A DNA stretch of 64,000 nucleotides from an uncultured bacterium. Its GTDB lineage: Bacteria; Muiribacteriota; Ozemobacteria; Ozemobacterales; Ozemobacteraceae. Within the stretch, counting starts at the first letter, position 1. Every line of letters starts with the position of its first letter. The notes beneath the pieces were generated by a model that had not been told where the DNA came from, searched no databases, and saw nothing but the letters and a program-made list of their open reading frames with translations. Below are positions 44,291 through 53,991 of this stretch, in pieces. Where the stretch lies: assembly GCA_937949615.1 (NCBI GenBank), contig CALEDQ010000032.1:56455-120454 (forward strand). The letters run 5' to 3'. A program made the translations under genes and the position numbers.

Positions 44291-45058
44291 TTGTCTGAAA
44301 CCAGTACCCTGCTCGATAAGATCAGAATCGTTCTGGTTGAACCCCAGGGCGCCCTCAATGTCGGTGCCACCTGCCGCGCCATGAAGAATTTCGGCCTGCG
44401 CGACCTGACGGTGGTGCGACCAGGCTGCGAAATGAATATTGACGCCATCAAAATGGCGATGCACTCTACCGACATTCTCGAAAGCGCCAAGGTCGTGCAG
44501 ACGATTCCTGAAGCGATCACCGGTAGCGTTCTGGTGCTTGGCACTGCCAACCGCAGAGGCGAATACCACGAGCCAAATTACACGGTTCGCGAAGGTCTTG
44601 AACGCATCAGCGAGGCCCTCAAAGGCGGCCCGGTCTCGATTCTGTTCGGGCGCGAAGAATGGGGCCTGACCAAAGACGATCTGCAGCATACCATGGGCAC
44701 AATGCGCATCGTTACTGACATTGGCTGCACTTCGTTGAATCTTTCGCAGGCCGTAATGCTGATCGCGTATGAACTTTATCAGAAATTCGGCAATCCGGTG
44801 CCAATGCCTAAAGCCCAGGCTGACGATCCTTACGAGCAACCAGCCACGACCGATGAAATTGCCCGCCTTTATGCCCACATGGAAAGAGTTCTGAACATGT
44901 GTGAATTTCTGCCGCTGGTTAATCCCGACGGGCTTTTTCAGGTTATCCGGGCTTTCTTTCACCGTTCGGCACCCACTCTTCGTGAAGTAAACATCCTCAT
45001 GGGCATGTTTTCCAATCTGAACGGCTTCATGAAAAAATACGTGCGCAAAAAAAGCTGA
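44291..45058 (+). CDS. trmJ: TrmJ-like SPOUT tRNA/rRNA methyltransferase
   Basis: A 255-residue protein from TTG 44291 with TGGAGA eight bases upstream; the longer open frame runs back into the tRNA gene. SPOUT motifs: VEPQGALNVGATCRAMKNFG near residue 18, SILFGREEWGLTKDDL near 120, and CTSLNLSQAVMLIAYEL near 150. TrmJ methylates the ribose at position 32 of tRNAs with SAM. The gene seems cotranscribed with tRNA-Val. A different tRNA or rRNA target within the TrmH family cannot be excluded. Confidence 0.85.
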   Translation: MSETSTLLDKIRIVLVEPQGALNVGATCRAMKNFGLRDLTVVRPGCEMNIDAIKMAMHSTDILESAKVVQTIPEAITGSVLVLGTANRRGEYHEPNYTVREGLERISEALKGGPVSILFGREEWGLTKDDLQHTMGTMRIVTDIGCTSLNLSQAVMLIAYELYQKFGNPVPMPKAQADDPYEQPATTDEIARLYAHMERVLNMCEFLPLVNPDGLFQVIRAFFHRSAPTLREVNILMGMFSNLNGFMKKYVRKKS

Positions 45059-45167
45059 CCCTCCCCCACCCGCCTGTCAATAAAGATAAAATCACAGGGC
45101 AAATCTATGGTTTGTGCCGGCTTGTCGTGGTAAATTGTTGGTTCAGACCAACCGAAGGTTCAGCAAC

Positions 45168-48164
45168 ATGAAAGCAGCGACAGGCACAACGGCCCAACTT
45201 GCCGGCCTTTTTCTGGCGGGGCTTTTGTTAATTCTGCCATTGTTTTTTCTGCAGCAGTTGCTCATCGATCTGGTCGAAAAAGACGAAGTTCACCTCGGCA
45301 TTCTTGCTCGTGAAAAGCTGCTCAACGACATGGAAAGCTTTCAGGAAGCCCTGGCACCCGATAAATACATAGAAACGGCTCTCAACGATCTCAACCGGCA
45401 TTTCAAGTTAAAAGATGCCGGCAGTCAACAAAGAGAGCTAGCCTATCAGCCCGGAATCGATCCGAAACTTATCGACGCGGGATTTATAGACAAAGCCCGC
45501 GAGTTTCTACAGCAACGCTACCAGATGCAGCCGTTTCTCTTCCTGGCAGCAGACTGTGATCTTCAACACCACTGGCTTTCGACGACCAGCGATTTTTTTC
45601 CCAGCGCCAAAATGCGCGCCAGATTTGCAGAGGCGGCTATATTCGGGCTGGCATTTGTCGACGCCGACCCGATAAATGTATTGCCAGACAGTCCGAACCT
45701 CAGCCGGCGCAAAGAAGGGTTCATCTCGCGCAATCTGGACATTGACGACGCCCCCCATCAGATATTTGCCAAATATTTCGTTCTGAACATTTCGGCATTT
45801 TCAAACCCGGCGCTCTATCAGGGTCAGGCCAGAACATTCTATTCAAAAAGATTCGGACACCAGAGGTCTTTTCAGATTTTTCATCTGTTGAGCCATGGCT
45901 TTTCGCCGCAGGAAAAGCTTTTCGGTCTTTATTACTGCTGTTTCAACAACTCCGACATTTTCCCGACGGCAGTTCTGAAAAAGGCGCTGCAGAACCAGAC
46001 AGGTCAGGCCCGGCGACATTTGTTGAAGCGGGTGGTAGAGCAGCCTTTTTTCCAGGAAGAAGATGGGCGATTGTTCTATCTGGCAGGATTTCCGAGCAGT
46101 TTTCATACGCTGGCCGCCGATTTCAGCGTCAAAAACCCTGAGACCAGCCGCCTGCTGCTCCAGTTTCTGCAGCAGCACTGTCTCGTTACCTCGATCGATG
46201 CCGGAGCCATACTCTCTGGTTATCGTCAAGCAGTTCAACTTACCGGCTGGCTGATCAGAATTCTGCTCATAAGCCTCATGGCGGTAATGGTTAAGTCCCT
46301 GTCTGGCTTTTCGACGCTACAGCGACTCAAACTGGGCGGCAAACTCAGAGTTGCGGTAGCAACCTCTGTCCTGGTTCCAGTCATCGGCTTTCTTCTGATC
46401 AGCATGCTCATCAGAAGCAGCAGCGAGCGTCTGATCATTCATAACTGCCAGACGAGAATCAGACAGCACCTGCAGTTGCTCGAAAAGCTCGCAGTTGAAA
46501 ACGATCCGCGACTGATAATGATGCTGCAGGAGTTCAAGAAATTCTATGCCGACACTTATTTCGCGCCAAATTCCGGGCGGGAACTCATCAGCAATCTGAC
46601 TGAGGCTTATAAAAGGCTCAAATTTGCGAATTACAGCCAGTTTTTTGACCGCGAAGCGAGAATTCAGAAATTTTACGGGCAGGATTTCTATCAGGGCCAT
46701 TTCCAAGAAATGATCGGACTCTTCAGAATTCTAATGGAACTTGGCGCCGTTAACTACGAGAACCGTATGATTGCAGACTTTCAACGCAAGAATCTTTTTT
46801 TGAGTTCATATTCAGACTCTTACTGGAATGTCTATGCCAACTCAGCAGTGTTGGCACGCGAAAGCCTGCTCACCCGGAATTTTCTGTCGATGTCGGCTCT
46901 CAAAAGATCATGCAATCAGATTCTCGCTCCCCCTGAAAGACCATTTTCACCAGAGGCTGTTCTTTTTCACGAGGTTGGCGACACACAGGTCATGCGGTCA
47001 CTGCTCAAGCAGATCTGGTATAAAAGTGCTCAGCTGCTGAGTGACTACAATCAGGAGCTGCAGATAGATTATGGGCTGTTTCTGCGTGGCCCGACAGAAT
47101 TGCGCGAAATGCAGATACCCCGCAGCGGCCCCGGCAGGGTTCCGTTGCGCGAACTGGCAGATCGGGCCGTTGAAAAACGCACCTCCGGGTCGACAGTTAC
47201 CAGGGAAAAGGGCAAAATTAGCATTAACAGCTGGCTTTACTTTGATGATATGCCGGTCATAATTGTGGCAAAGGCACAGATTGGCGAAACCTCTCAGCAT
47301 GGCTCGATTTACCTGCTGCTGCCGCTCGGCATGCTTGCCTACTCCCTTCTGGCAATGGGCCTTCTTTCTTCAACGCTTGCCGATGCTCTGCTTGGGCCGG
47401 TTCACGCTCTTACCGCCTTTGTCAGAAACATTCAGGCCGGCAGGCTGAATGTCAGGGCCGAAATTGCCGGCCGTGACGAACTGGGAGATCTGGCGGGCAG
47501 CTTCAACCAGATGTCGGTTGGCCTCTGCCAGCGCGAAAAAATGCGCCGTTTCGTGTCTGACAGACTTTTCACCAGTCTTGAAACCGCTGACACCGAAAAA
47601 AGTCAGGGCAAAGCGAATCTGACGATTCTCAGTTCTGATATCAGGGGCTTTACAGCGATATCAGAACAGAATGCGCCGGAAGAAATCGTCAATCTTCTCA
47701 ACGATTACTTTACCTGCATGGAAAGCGCCATTACCTTGCATGGCGGCTCGATTGAAAAAATTGTCGGCGACGCAATCATCGCCGCATTCTACGAAGGCAG
47801 CACCAGTGACAACCATGCAATAAGAGCCTGCCATGCCGCTGTCGAGATGCGGCGGCGATTGGCCGAGTTCAATGCGATACGTAGCCGGCAAGGAAAATTT
47901 ACTATCGACACTGGCATCGGCCTTGCTACAGGTGAGGCTGTTCTCGGCTTTGCCGGCAGGGCCGGCCGGCGCCGCGAATTCTTTCTGATCGGTGATGTCA
48001 TACAGCGCGCTGAAATGCTGGAAAGCATGACAAAATCAGGAACCAGCACTCGAATCTACGTCGACCGGCCAACTTTTGATCTCTGCAACGAAGCAATCGG
48101 TTTTTGCCCAGAACAGACAGAAAACGAAACAGCCTTCTTCAGGGAGGTTGCCGATGTCTGCTGA
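45168..48164 (+). CDS. membrane class III nucleotidyl cyclase, metal-binding partner
   Basis: A 998-residue protein with GAAGG before ATG. It has one membrane helix (about 12-32), an extracytoplasmic domain of about 310 residues, two helices (about 345-425), a second outer domain to about 700, a helix, HAMP (about 755-800) and a cyclase domain (about 820-985). Metal Asp 824 (SSDIRGF) and 868 (GDAII) and Lys 864 are kept. The transition-state residues are lost: Gln 946 for Asn and Met 950 for Arg, with Glu 937 for the base-selecting Asp (FFLIGDVIQRAEML). It cannot form a normal homodimer site. The next gene, overlapping by 11 bases, supplies what is missing. Confidence 0.88.
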   Translation: MKAATGTTAQLAGLFLAGLLLILPLFFLQQLLIDLVEKDEVHLGILAREKLLNDMESFQEALAPDKYIETALNDLNRHFKLKDAGSQQRELAYQPGIDPKLIDAGFIDKAREFLQQRYQMQPFLFLAADCDLQHHWLSTTSDFFPSAKMRARFAEAAIFGLAFVDADPINVLPDSPNLSRRKEGFISRNLDIDDAPHQIFAKYFVLNISAFSNPALYQGQARTFYSKRFGHQRSFQIFHLLSHGFSPQEKLFGLYYCCFNNSDIFPTAVLKKALQNQTGQARRHLLKRVVEQPFFQEEDGRLFYLAGFPSSFHTLAADFSVKNPETSRLLLQFLQQHCLVTSIDAGAILSGYRQAVQLTGWLIRILLISLMAVMVKSLSGFSTLQRLKLGGKLRVAVATSVLVPVIGFLLISMLIRSSSERLIIHNCQTRIRQHLQLLEKLAVENDPRLIMMLQEFKKFYADTYFAPNSGRELISNLTEAYKRLKFANYSQFFDREARIQKFYGQDFYQGHFQEMIGLFRILMELGAVNYENRMIADFQRKNLFLSSYSDSYWNVYANSAVLARESLLTRNFLSMSALKRSCNQILAPPERPFSPEAVLFHEVGDTQVMRSLLKQIWYKSAQLLSDYNQELQIDYGLFLRGPTELREMQIPRSGPGRVPLRELADRAVEKRTSGSTVTREKGKISINSWLYFDDMPVIIVAKAQIGETSQHGSIYLLLPLGMLAYSLLAMGLLSSTLADALLGPVHALTAFVRNIQAGRLNVRAEIAGRDELGDLAGSFNQMSVGLCQREKMRRFVSDRLFTSLETADTEKSQGKANLTILSSDIRGFTAISEQNAPEEIVNLLNDYFTCMESAITLHGGSIEKIVGDAIIAAFYEGSTSDNHAIRACHAAVEMRRRLAEFNAIRSRQGKFTIDTGIGLATGEAVLGFAGRAGRRREFFLIGDVIQRAEMLESMTKSGTSTRIYVDRPTFDLCNEAIGFCPEQTENETAFFREVADVC

Positions 48165-51015
48165 CTCCCGTATTCTCTGCCGTGCCTCGTTGCGGGCCGG
48201 GCCAGGCAAGCTTGCCGCGATATGGCTTTTTCTCATTATTCTGCCGGTCTGCATTCTGACGGCCATAACCGATCTGATTCTCAGCGAAAGTGAAAAACAG
48301 ATTGCCCAGGAAGCCAGGCTGAAGCTGACTCAAGAAATTCAGGATTTCAAAGATTGCCTCAGTTTCAGCCTTCTGGTCGAAAGAAAGATGGCTGATTTTT
48401 TCAGAAAGCACAAAAATCGACTCGCTCTTATACCTGCCGCGGAATTCGCTGAAACTTTCGAAGCAGATACAGGCTTCAGACCGGCCGCACTCTTCAGTCT
48501 TTCTGGCACCCGATCAGTTCTGTCAGTTCACATCGACCCCGAAGTCAAAAAAGATCTCGGTTTGATTTCGCACACAATGCTGAAAAATTTTCTGACAGAC
48601 TTTTCCAGACCAGAAAGCACAAACCTCAAAGAATCTGCCAGAGTCCAAAGATTTCGCGAATATCTGCGCAAAGTACTGAGCTCGACCGGCGATCTGAGAA
48701 TAAAAAGGGGCAGAGCCATGCCGGTTCTTTCGGGAAAACCCTCTCTCAATCGCCTGCTGCTTTTCTTTCAGCCGGCTGACGAGGCTGAAGACAACAGAGC
48801 CGGGCATTTGCTGATTTTTCGTGAGCGCGACATAGACCCGGCTCTGCTTCTTGCTTTTGCTGGCAACAACTTAACCAACAAGGGTTTTCGGCGCAGCGTC
48901 ACCATAAGCAACGAAGGTCGAAGGGCAATTTATCGCCTCAGTCAGACCCACATGAAGTTTTTCACAGACCCGCGCGAAGGCATATCACTTATGTCGCTGC
49001 CTTCGCCAGAATTTCTGCTGCGCCTGGTTTCGCAGGGAACTCTCTACCCGATTAAATTCGACGAAACAGTTGAAAAACTGCCGTTCCTCAAAGTTACCGC
49101 ACCTCCGGGAACTCTTGAACACCCGATGCGCCCCATGCTTCGAAAACTGAAAATTCCGGTTCTGGCAATGGTGATGCTGGCCACCATCATCATTCTTCGC
49201 CTGCACTTTTTCGGTTTCGGAAGCAGTCTGAAGCTCGCTCCGCGCCTTTTTGCAAGCGTTTTCGCCGCTTCGCTGCTGCCATTTTCAACCTTTATCGCGG
49301 CGGCGGCCTGGCATCAGAAGTTCATTGAAGATTTTTCCAGAGCCGAGATCAGGCAATTTATTCAGCTGCAGGCAGACCAGGCAAGCAGACAGATCAGCGC
49401 CAGTCTCAACTCGCTGGAACTGAAAGTTGTCAGCCTGAGAAAAGAACTTGGCAAAAGAAATTTCAAAAATGCGGTCGACTTTCTGGCCGACTGGCTGAGA
49501 GAACACGCGGCAAGCATGGCGATTTATCATCAGTCTGACAGAGAAGAAACAATCACAGTGCGCGATGGGCTCGAGTTCGATGATTTTGAAAATGAAATGA
49601 AACAGATGGGTCTGATGGCCCTGCTTAAATCACTTGAACCGGAAGATTTTTCGGAAACCAGTGATGAAAGTCTGCTCGGCATGGTTAAAATTAAAGCACG
49701 CGCCTTCAGCATCGTTCTTGACCATGTTGGCAAACTGCACAAGTTTTCTGCCTACAAATTGAATTCGGTTTATGCCACTTTTCCGGTTTTTGCCGACGAC
49801 AGCGGCTTTTCTGCGCCCAAAGCAATTGCCCTGATAAAATTCGACACATTAGACCTGCTCAAGCAGCTTGCAAGAATGAAACCAGAGCTTTTACAAACAG
49901 AACGACACGGCAATTACACAGTTCAGAAATGTTTCGTGCCGCTGAGCCTTCCGAATGAACTGCCACCGGCCAGTAACATTCTCTGCAATAAAAGATTTCC
50001 GTTCGACAAAGTGCGGCCCATTGTCGAGAAAATTTCGCAGAGCCTTTCGGCAAGCGCCTGGACCGATGGTGAAACCAGCAATGTTGCCATGTATCTGCAT
50101 CACCTTGGCTGCATTCTGGTAATAAGAGCTGCGCCAGTGCAGCAGATTGGCACCAGCATGCTCCAGACAGGCCTGCTGGCGCTGCTGTTTTTTGTCACGC
50201 TGGTCGGCACGCTGGTCGCCTTTCTGCAAAAATCGCTCGTTGCGCCAATTTATTTACTTCAGGCCGGCGCTGCAAGAGTTGCGGCCGGCGACTTTTCTCA
50301 AGCAGTCGTTTATCGCTCCGGCGACGAGTTTGAAACGCTGACTGATTCATTCAATCGCATGTCAGCCGATCTGTTGCAGAAGGAACGCCTGACAAGCTAT
50401 GTCTCTGAAGAGGTCATTCAGGAAATCGAGTCAGGCAGCGGCACAAGTCTACAACCCGGCGGCGAACGCCTTGAGGTGGCAGTGCTTTTTGTCGCCATGG
50501 CCGGCTTTAAAAATTTCCGTCAACAGCATGCCCCGGAAACAGTAACCGATGCTATCGGCACCCTGATTGACCTTGCAGCAGAAACGGCGGCCAGATATAA
50601 CGGCAACATTGATAAAATGGTCGAAGACACGCTGATGCTGGTATTCAGGGAGCGCGGCGCCGACGGCAGTCATGTCGAATCAGCCTGTCATACCGCTCTA
50701 GCCTTGAGCGCCGCTTTCAAAGATGAAGGTCGCTTCAGGCTGCTGGCCGGCATTGCCTCCGGCCCGGCGGTTTCGGGTAAAATCGGCTCACGCAGTGGCA
50801 AACTCGACTACACGGTTATCGGCAACCCGGTCAATCTTGCAGCCAGACTTAAAGCTCAGGCAGACAAAGCGCATGAAACAGGCATAATTGTTTGCCCGAA
50901 CACGATAAGAATGCTGCGCGGCCTGGCCCGCCTGCGCTTTATTGAGCGCACCGAGATCAAAGGTCGTTCACGCACTTTCCCGCTCTATGAACTTCTGGAA
51001 ATGCGCGAAAAATAA
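48154..51015 (+). CDS. membrane class III nucleotidyl cyclase, substrate-binding partner
   Basis: A 953-residue protein from ATG 48154 with GGAGG six bases upstream. It shares the layout of the upstream protein: helix (about 22-45), outer domain, two helices (about 330-390), second outer domain, helix (about 670-690), HAMP (to about 745) and cyclase domain (about 775-945). Asp 885, Asn 894 and Arg 898 are intact (LDYTVIGNPVNLAARL), as are Lys 821 and Asp 825. The first metal Asp is replaced by Ala 781 (FVAMAGF). Paired with the upstream protein it would complete one active site. cAMP is likelier than cGMP because Lys and Asp are present. Confidence 0.88.
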   Translation: MSADSRILCRASLRAGPGKLAAIWLFLIILPVCILTAITDLILSESEKQIAQEARLKLTQEIQDFKDCLSFSLLVERKMADFFRKHKNRLALIPAAEFAETFEADTGFRPAALFSLSGTRSVLSVHIDPEVKKDLGLISHTMLKNFLTDFSRPESTNLKESARVQRFREYLRKVLSSTGDLRIKRGRAMPVLSGKPSLNRLLLFFQPADEAEDNRAGHLLIFRERDIDPALLLAFAGNNLTNKGFRRSVTISNEGRRAIYRLSQTHMKFFTDPREGISLMSLPSPEFLLRLVSQGTLYPIKFDETVEKLPFLKVTAPPGTLEHPMRPMLRKLKIPVLAMVMLATIIILRLHFFGFGSSLKLAPRLFASVFAASLLPFSTFIAAAAWHQKFIEDFSRAEIRQFIQLQADQASRQISASLNSLELKVVSLRKELGKRNFKNAVDFLADWLREHAASMAIYHQSDREETITVRDGLEFDDFENEMKQMGLMALLKSLEPEDFSETSDESLLGMVKIKARAFSIVLDHVGKLHKFSAYKLNSVYATFPVFADDSGFSAPKAIALIKFDTLDLLKQLARMKPELLQTERHGNYTVQKCFVPLSLPNELPPASNILCNKRFPFDKVRPIVEKISQSLSASAWTDGETSNVAMYLHHLGCILVIRAAPVQQIGTSMLQTGLLALLFFVTLVGTLVAFLQKSLVAPIYLLQAGAARVAAGDFSQAVVYRSGDEFETLTDSFNRMSADLLQKERLTSYVSEEVIQEIESGSGTSLQPGGERLEVAVLFVAMAGFKNFRQQHAPETVTDAIGTLIDLAAETAARYNGNIDKMVEDTLMLVFRERGADGSHVESACHTALALSAAFKDEGRFRLLAGIASGPAVSGKIGSRSGKLDYTVIGNPVNLAARLKAQADKAHETGIIVCPNTIRMLRGLARLRFIERTEIKGRSRTFPLYELLEMREK

Positions 51016-51050
51016 AAGAAGCAGGCGTTTTGCCTGCTTCTTTTATTTTT
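51008..51050. terminator. bidirectional terminator between the cyclases and the DHS-like gene
   Basis: A perfect 16-bp stem (51011-51026 with 51032-51047, loop of 5), A-rich on the left and T-rich on the right. Confidence 0.85.
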
Positions 51051-51070
51051 CGTTTATGACGAAGAAAACT

Positions 51071-52045
51071 TTACCAGCCAAGAATCCATGCGAAAATCAG
51101 CGGTGCAACGATGGTAGCATCTGATTCGACGATGAACTTCGGGGTGTTGATATCGAGCTTGCCCCAGGTGATCTTTTCGTTCGGCACCGCGCCCGAATAC
51201 GAACCATAACTGGTGGTCGAATCGGAAATCTGGCAGAAATAGCTCCAGAATGGGATCTTTTCCATTTCCAGATCCTGGTAGAGCATCGGCACGACGCAGA
51301 TCGGGAAGTCGCCGGCGATACCGCCGCCGATCTGGAAAAACCCGATGCCTTTTCCGCCAGAATTCTTGATATACCAGTCAGCCAGCCACATCATATATTC
51401 GATGCCCGACTTCATGGTCGAAGGCTTGATTTCGCCCTTGATGCAGTATGAAGCGAAGATGTTGCCCATGGTTGAGTCTTCCCAGCCGGGCACGATGATC
51501 GGCAGATTCTTTTCAGCGGCGGCAAGCATCCAGCTGTTTTTCGGGTCGATTTCGTAATACTGTTCGAGAACGCCCGAAAGCAGCATTTTATACATATATT
51601 CATGCGGGAAATAGCGCTCGCCCTTTGTATCAGCATCTTTCCAGATTTTGTGAATATGCTTCTGCAGGCGTCTGAAAGCTTCTTCTTCGGGAATGCAGGT
51701 GTCGGTAACGCGGTTGAGGCCGCCTTCGAGCAGTTCCCATTCGTCTTTCGGAGTCAGGTCGCGGTAGTGCGGCACACGTTTGTAATGGTTGTGAGCGACC
51801 AGGTTCATGATGTCTTCTTCGAGGTTGGCGCCGGTGCAGGAGATAATGGCGATCTTGTCCTGACGGATCATTTCGGCGAGTGACTTGCCGAGTTCGGCGG
51901 TGCTCATGGCGCCGGCAAGCGTGACCATCATCTTGCCGCCTTCATTGAGATGAGTCACATAGCCCTTGGCAGCGTCAACCAGTGCGGCTGAATTGAAGTG
52001 AAGGTAGTGATTTTCAATGAAAGATGAAATGGGGCCCTTGGTCAT
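51071..52045 (-). CDS. deoxyhypusine synthase-like protein
   Basis: A 324-residue protein with AGGAG before ATG. The NAD-binding Rossmann pattern is present (VTLAGAMSTAELGKSL; ISCTGANLEEDI; GGGIAGDF). The final part PNEKITWGKLDI carries the Lys that in deoxyhypusine synthase takes up the aminobutyl group. Bacteria lack eIF5A, and bacterial members often make homospermidine or act on other amines. It is a single gene with its own ribosome binding site, facing the cyclase terminator. Confidence 0.85.
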   Translation of the reverse strand: MTKGPISSFIENHYLHFNSAALVDAAKGYVTHLNEGGKMMVTLAGAMSTAELGKSLAEMIRQDKIAIISCTGANLEEDIMNLVAHNHYKRVPHYRDLTPKDEWELLEGGLNRVTDTCIPEEEAFRRLQKHIHKIWKDADTKGERYFPHEYMYKMLLSGVLEQYYEIDPKNSWMLAAAEKNLPIIVPGWEDSTMGNIFASYCIKGEIKPSTMKSGIEYMMWLADWYIKNSGGKGIGFFQIGGGIAGDFPICVVPMLYQDLEMEKIPFWSYFCQISDSTTSYGSYSGAVPNEKITWGKLDINTPKFIVESDATIVAPLIFAWILGW

Positions 52046-52126
52046 TCTTTTTCTCCTGTTGATATGTACGAAATGCGATTATTCTTTAATACTCCATAAA
52101 TCACGCAAAATCAACTTTCCCCGAAC

Positions 52127-52155
52127 TTGTAATATTGGCGGCGGATTAGTAATAT
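52127..52155 (+). promoter_or_regulatory. promoter giving a leaderless mRNA for the ABC transporter
   Basis: TTGTAA (52127-52132), 17-base spacer, TAATAT (52150-52155). ATG at 52162 is at the expected +1; no Shine-Dalgarno. Confidence 0.55.
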
Positions 52156-52161
52156 GCCTGC

Positions 52162-53190
52162 ATGACACAGACAATCAACGAAGTCGCAATCGTCACCCGG
52201 CAACTCAGCCGCAGCTTCAGCATCAGACAGAAAAGCGAAGGGCTGGCCGCCAGTCTGCGCAATTTTTTCTCGCCGGTCTACAAAACCGTCAATGCCGTCT
52301 GCGATCTGGAAATGAGCATCGGGCGCGGCGAGATCATCGGGTTTCTCGGGCCAAACGGTGCCGGCAAGACGACAACGCTGAAAATGCTCTCGGGGCTGCT
52401 GGTTCCTAGTGGTGGCAGCATCGAGGTGCTTGGGTTTACGCCATTTAACCGCGATCACGATTTTCTCAAAAGCATTTCGCTGGTGATGGGCCAGAAGCAG
52501 AATCTCTGGTGGGATCTGCCGCCGGTCGAAACCTTCGAAATTCACCGCCGCATCTACGGCCTCTCTGACGAACAGTATCGCACCCGCATCGACGAACTTG
52601 TCGAAATGCTCGAAATCAGCGACTGCCTCGAAACGCAGACCCGAAAACTGTCGCTGGGTCAGCGCATGCGCTGCGAACTTGCCGTTTCGCTGCTGCACCA
52701 GCCGTCGATTCTTTTTCTCGATGAACCGACCATCGGCCTCGATATTCTCATGCAGAAAAAAATCCGCAGCTTTCTGCTCGATTACCACCGCCGCTTCAAA
52801 CCGACAATTCTGCTGACATCACACTACATGGATGACGTGGCAGCACTGGCGCAGCGCGTAATTGTCATCAATTACGGCCGCAAGATATTTGATGGGCGAC
52901 TGCGCGACCTGACCGACCGCATGCGCCCCGAAAAAATCATGACCGTCATCATCAACAATGGCGAATTTCCCTGTCAGCTGCGCGATGGCTGCCGCCTGAT
53001 CCATCAGGAAGGCCAGCTGTATCGCTTTCTTGTGCGCCGCGAGGTTGTTGGCGAACTGGCCGCCTGCCTGTATAACACCGGCCAGATTGCCGATCTGACA
53101 ATCGAAGACGCACCCCTCGAAGAAATTATCGGGCAGCTGTTTACCGATAACGGGGCTGCAGCCGCATCGGCGCCAGCAAAAACGCCATGA
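52162..53190 (+). CDS. ABC-2 type transporter ATP-binding protein
   Basis: A 342-residue ATPase: Walker A GPNGAGKTTTLKML near residue 64, Q-loop in MGQKQNLWWDLP, signature LSLGQRMRCELA, Walker B SILFLDEPTIGLD, and the switch His in LTSHYMDD. The WWDLP segment and length match the COG4586 type that works with two DUF990-like permeases. It overlaps the next gene as ATGA. The substrate is unknown; family members are only loosely linked to export of lipids or peptides. Confidence 0.92.
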   Translation: MTQTINEVAIVTRQLSRSFSIRQKSEGLAASLRNFFSPVYKTVNAVCDLEMSIGRGEIIGFLGPNGAGKTTTLKMLSGLLVPSGGSIEVLGFTPFNRDHDFLKSISLVMGQKQNLWWDLPPVETFEIHRRIYGLSDEQYRTRIDELVEMLEISDCLETQTRKLSLGQRMRCELAVSLLHQPSILFLDEPTIGLDILMQKKIRSFLLDYHRRFKPTILLTSHYMDDVAALAQRVIVINYGRKIFDGRLRDLTDRMRPEKIMTVIINNGEFPCQLRDGCRLIHQEGQLYRFLVRREVVGELAACLYNTGQIADLTIEDAPLEEIIGQLFTDNGAAAASAPAKTP

Positions 53191-53990
53191 CCAGCTTCAA
53201 TGCCCATCTCGCCACACTCCGGGCCCATTTTAAAATCATCTTCACCTACCGCGGCATGATGCTGATTCAGGCGGTCAGACTGCTTCTGCTGCCGCTGGTA
53301 CTGGCCGCCGCCTGGCTGTCAATCCAGAAAACTGCCGAAAACCCTTATTCAGACGCCGACTATCTGCTTTATTATCTGCTGGTGCCGGTCATTCTCAACC
53401 TGACCGACAGCCGGCTGGTTTTCCGGTTTCCGATGGCGGTGCGCGACGGTTCGCTCAGCCGTGAACTGCTGAAGCCTTTTCCGCCACTTTCTGGCTATGC
53501 GCTCGAAAGCATTGCCAACAATCTGATTCAGCTGATTTATCTGCTGCCATTCACTCTGCTGGCCGGCTACGCCATCAGTGACCGCCTGCAGCTCGGCCAC
53601 CTCAACCTGCAGCTGTTGCTGTACATGTTACTGGCAATTGTTCTGGGCGGCCTCGTCAGAATGCTGATTTCAGGGTCGATCTCGCTGGTCGGCTTCTGGC
53701 TCGAAGATGTGACCACCCTCAATCTGATTCTCAACGGCGGCATCTGGGCGCTGCTCGGTGGCATGATCGTGCCGGTGGCCACTTTTCCGCAGCATATCCG
53801 CTGCATCGCTGAAATGCTGCCCTACCGCTACATGCTGAGCTTTCCGATCGAGATCGTCACCGGGCGACTGTCGCAGGCACAGATTCTACAGGGTTTTGCC
53901 GTAACCATTTTCTGGTCACTCTTGTTTGCGCTGATCATGCGCCTTATCTGGAAACGCGGCCTCAAAGTCTATGCCGCCTATGGTGGTTAA
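53187..53990 (+). CDS. ABC-2 family permease, first subunit
   Basis: A 267-residue protein with six membrane helices. It has the pattern of the uncharacterised ABC-2 permease group (COG4587-like): an early LLPLVLAAAWLSIQ helix and the FPIEIVTGRLSQAQILQGF segment near 215. It overlaps the ATPase by 4 bases and precedes the second permease by one base. Confidence 0.85.
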   Translation: MTSFNAHLATLRAHFKIIFTYRGMMLIQAVRLLLLPLVLAAAWLSIQKTAENPYSDADYLLYYLLVPVILNLTDSRLVFRFPMAVRDGSLSRELLKPFPPLSGYALESIANNLIQLIYLLPFTLLAGYAISDRLQLGHLNLQLLLYMLLAIVLGGLVRMLISGSISLVGFWLEDVTTLNLILNGGIWALLGGMIVPVATFPQHIRCIAEMLPYRYMLSFPIEIVTGRLSQAQILQGFAVTIFWSLLFALIMRLIWKRGLKVYAAYGG

Positions 53991-53991
53991 A

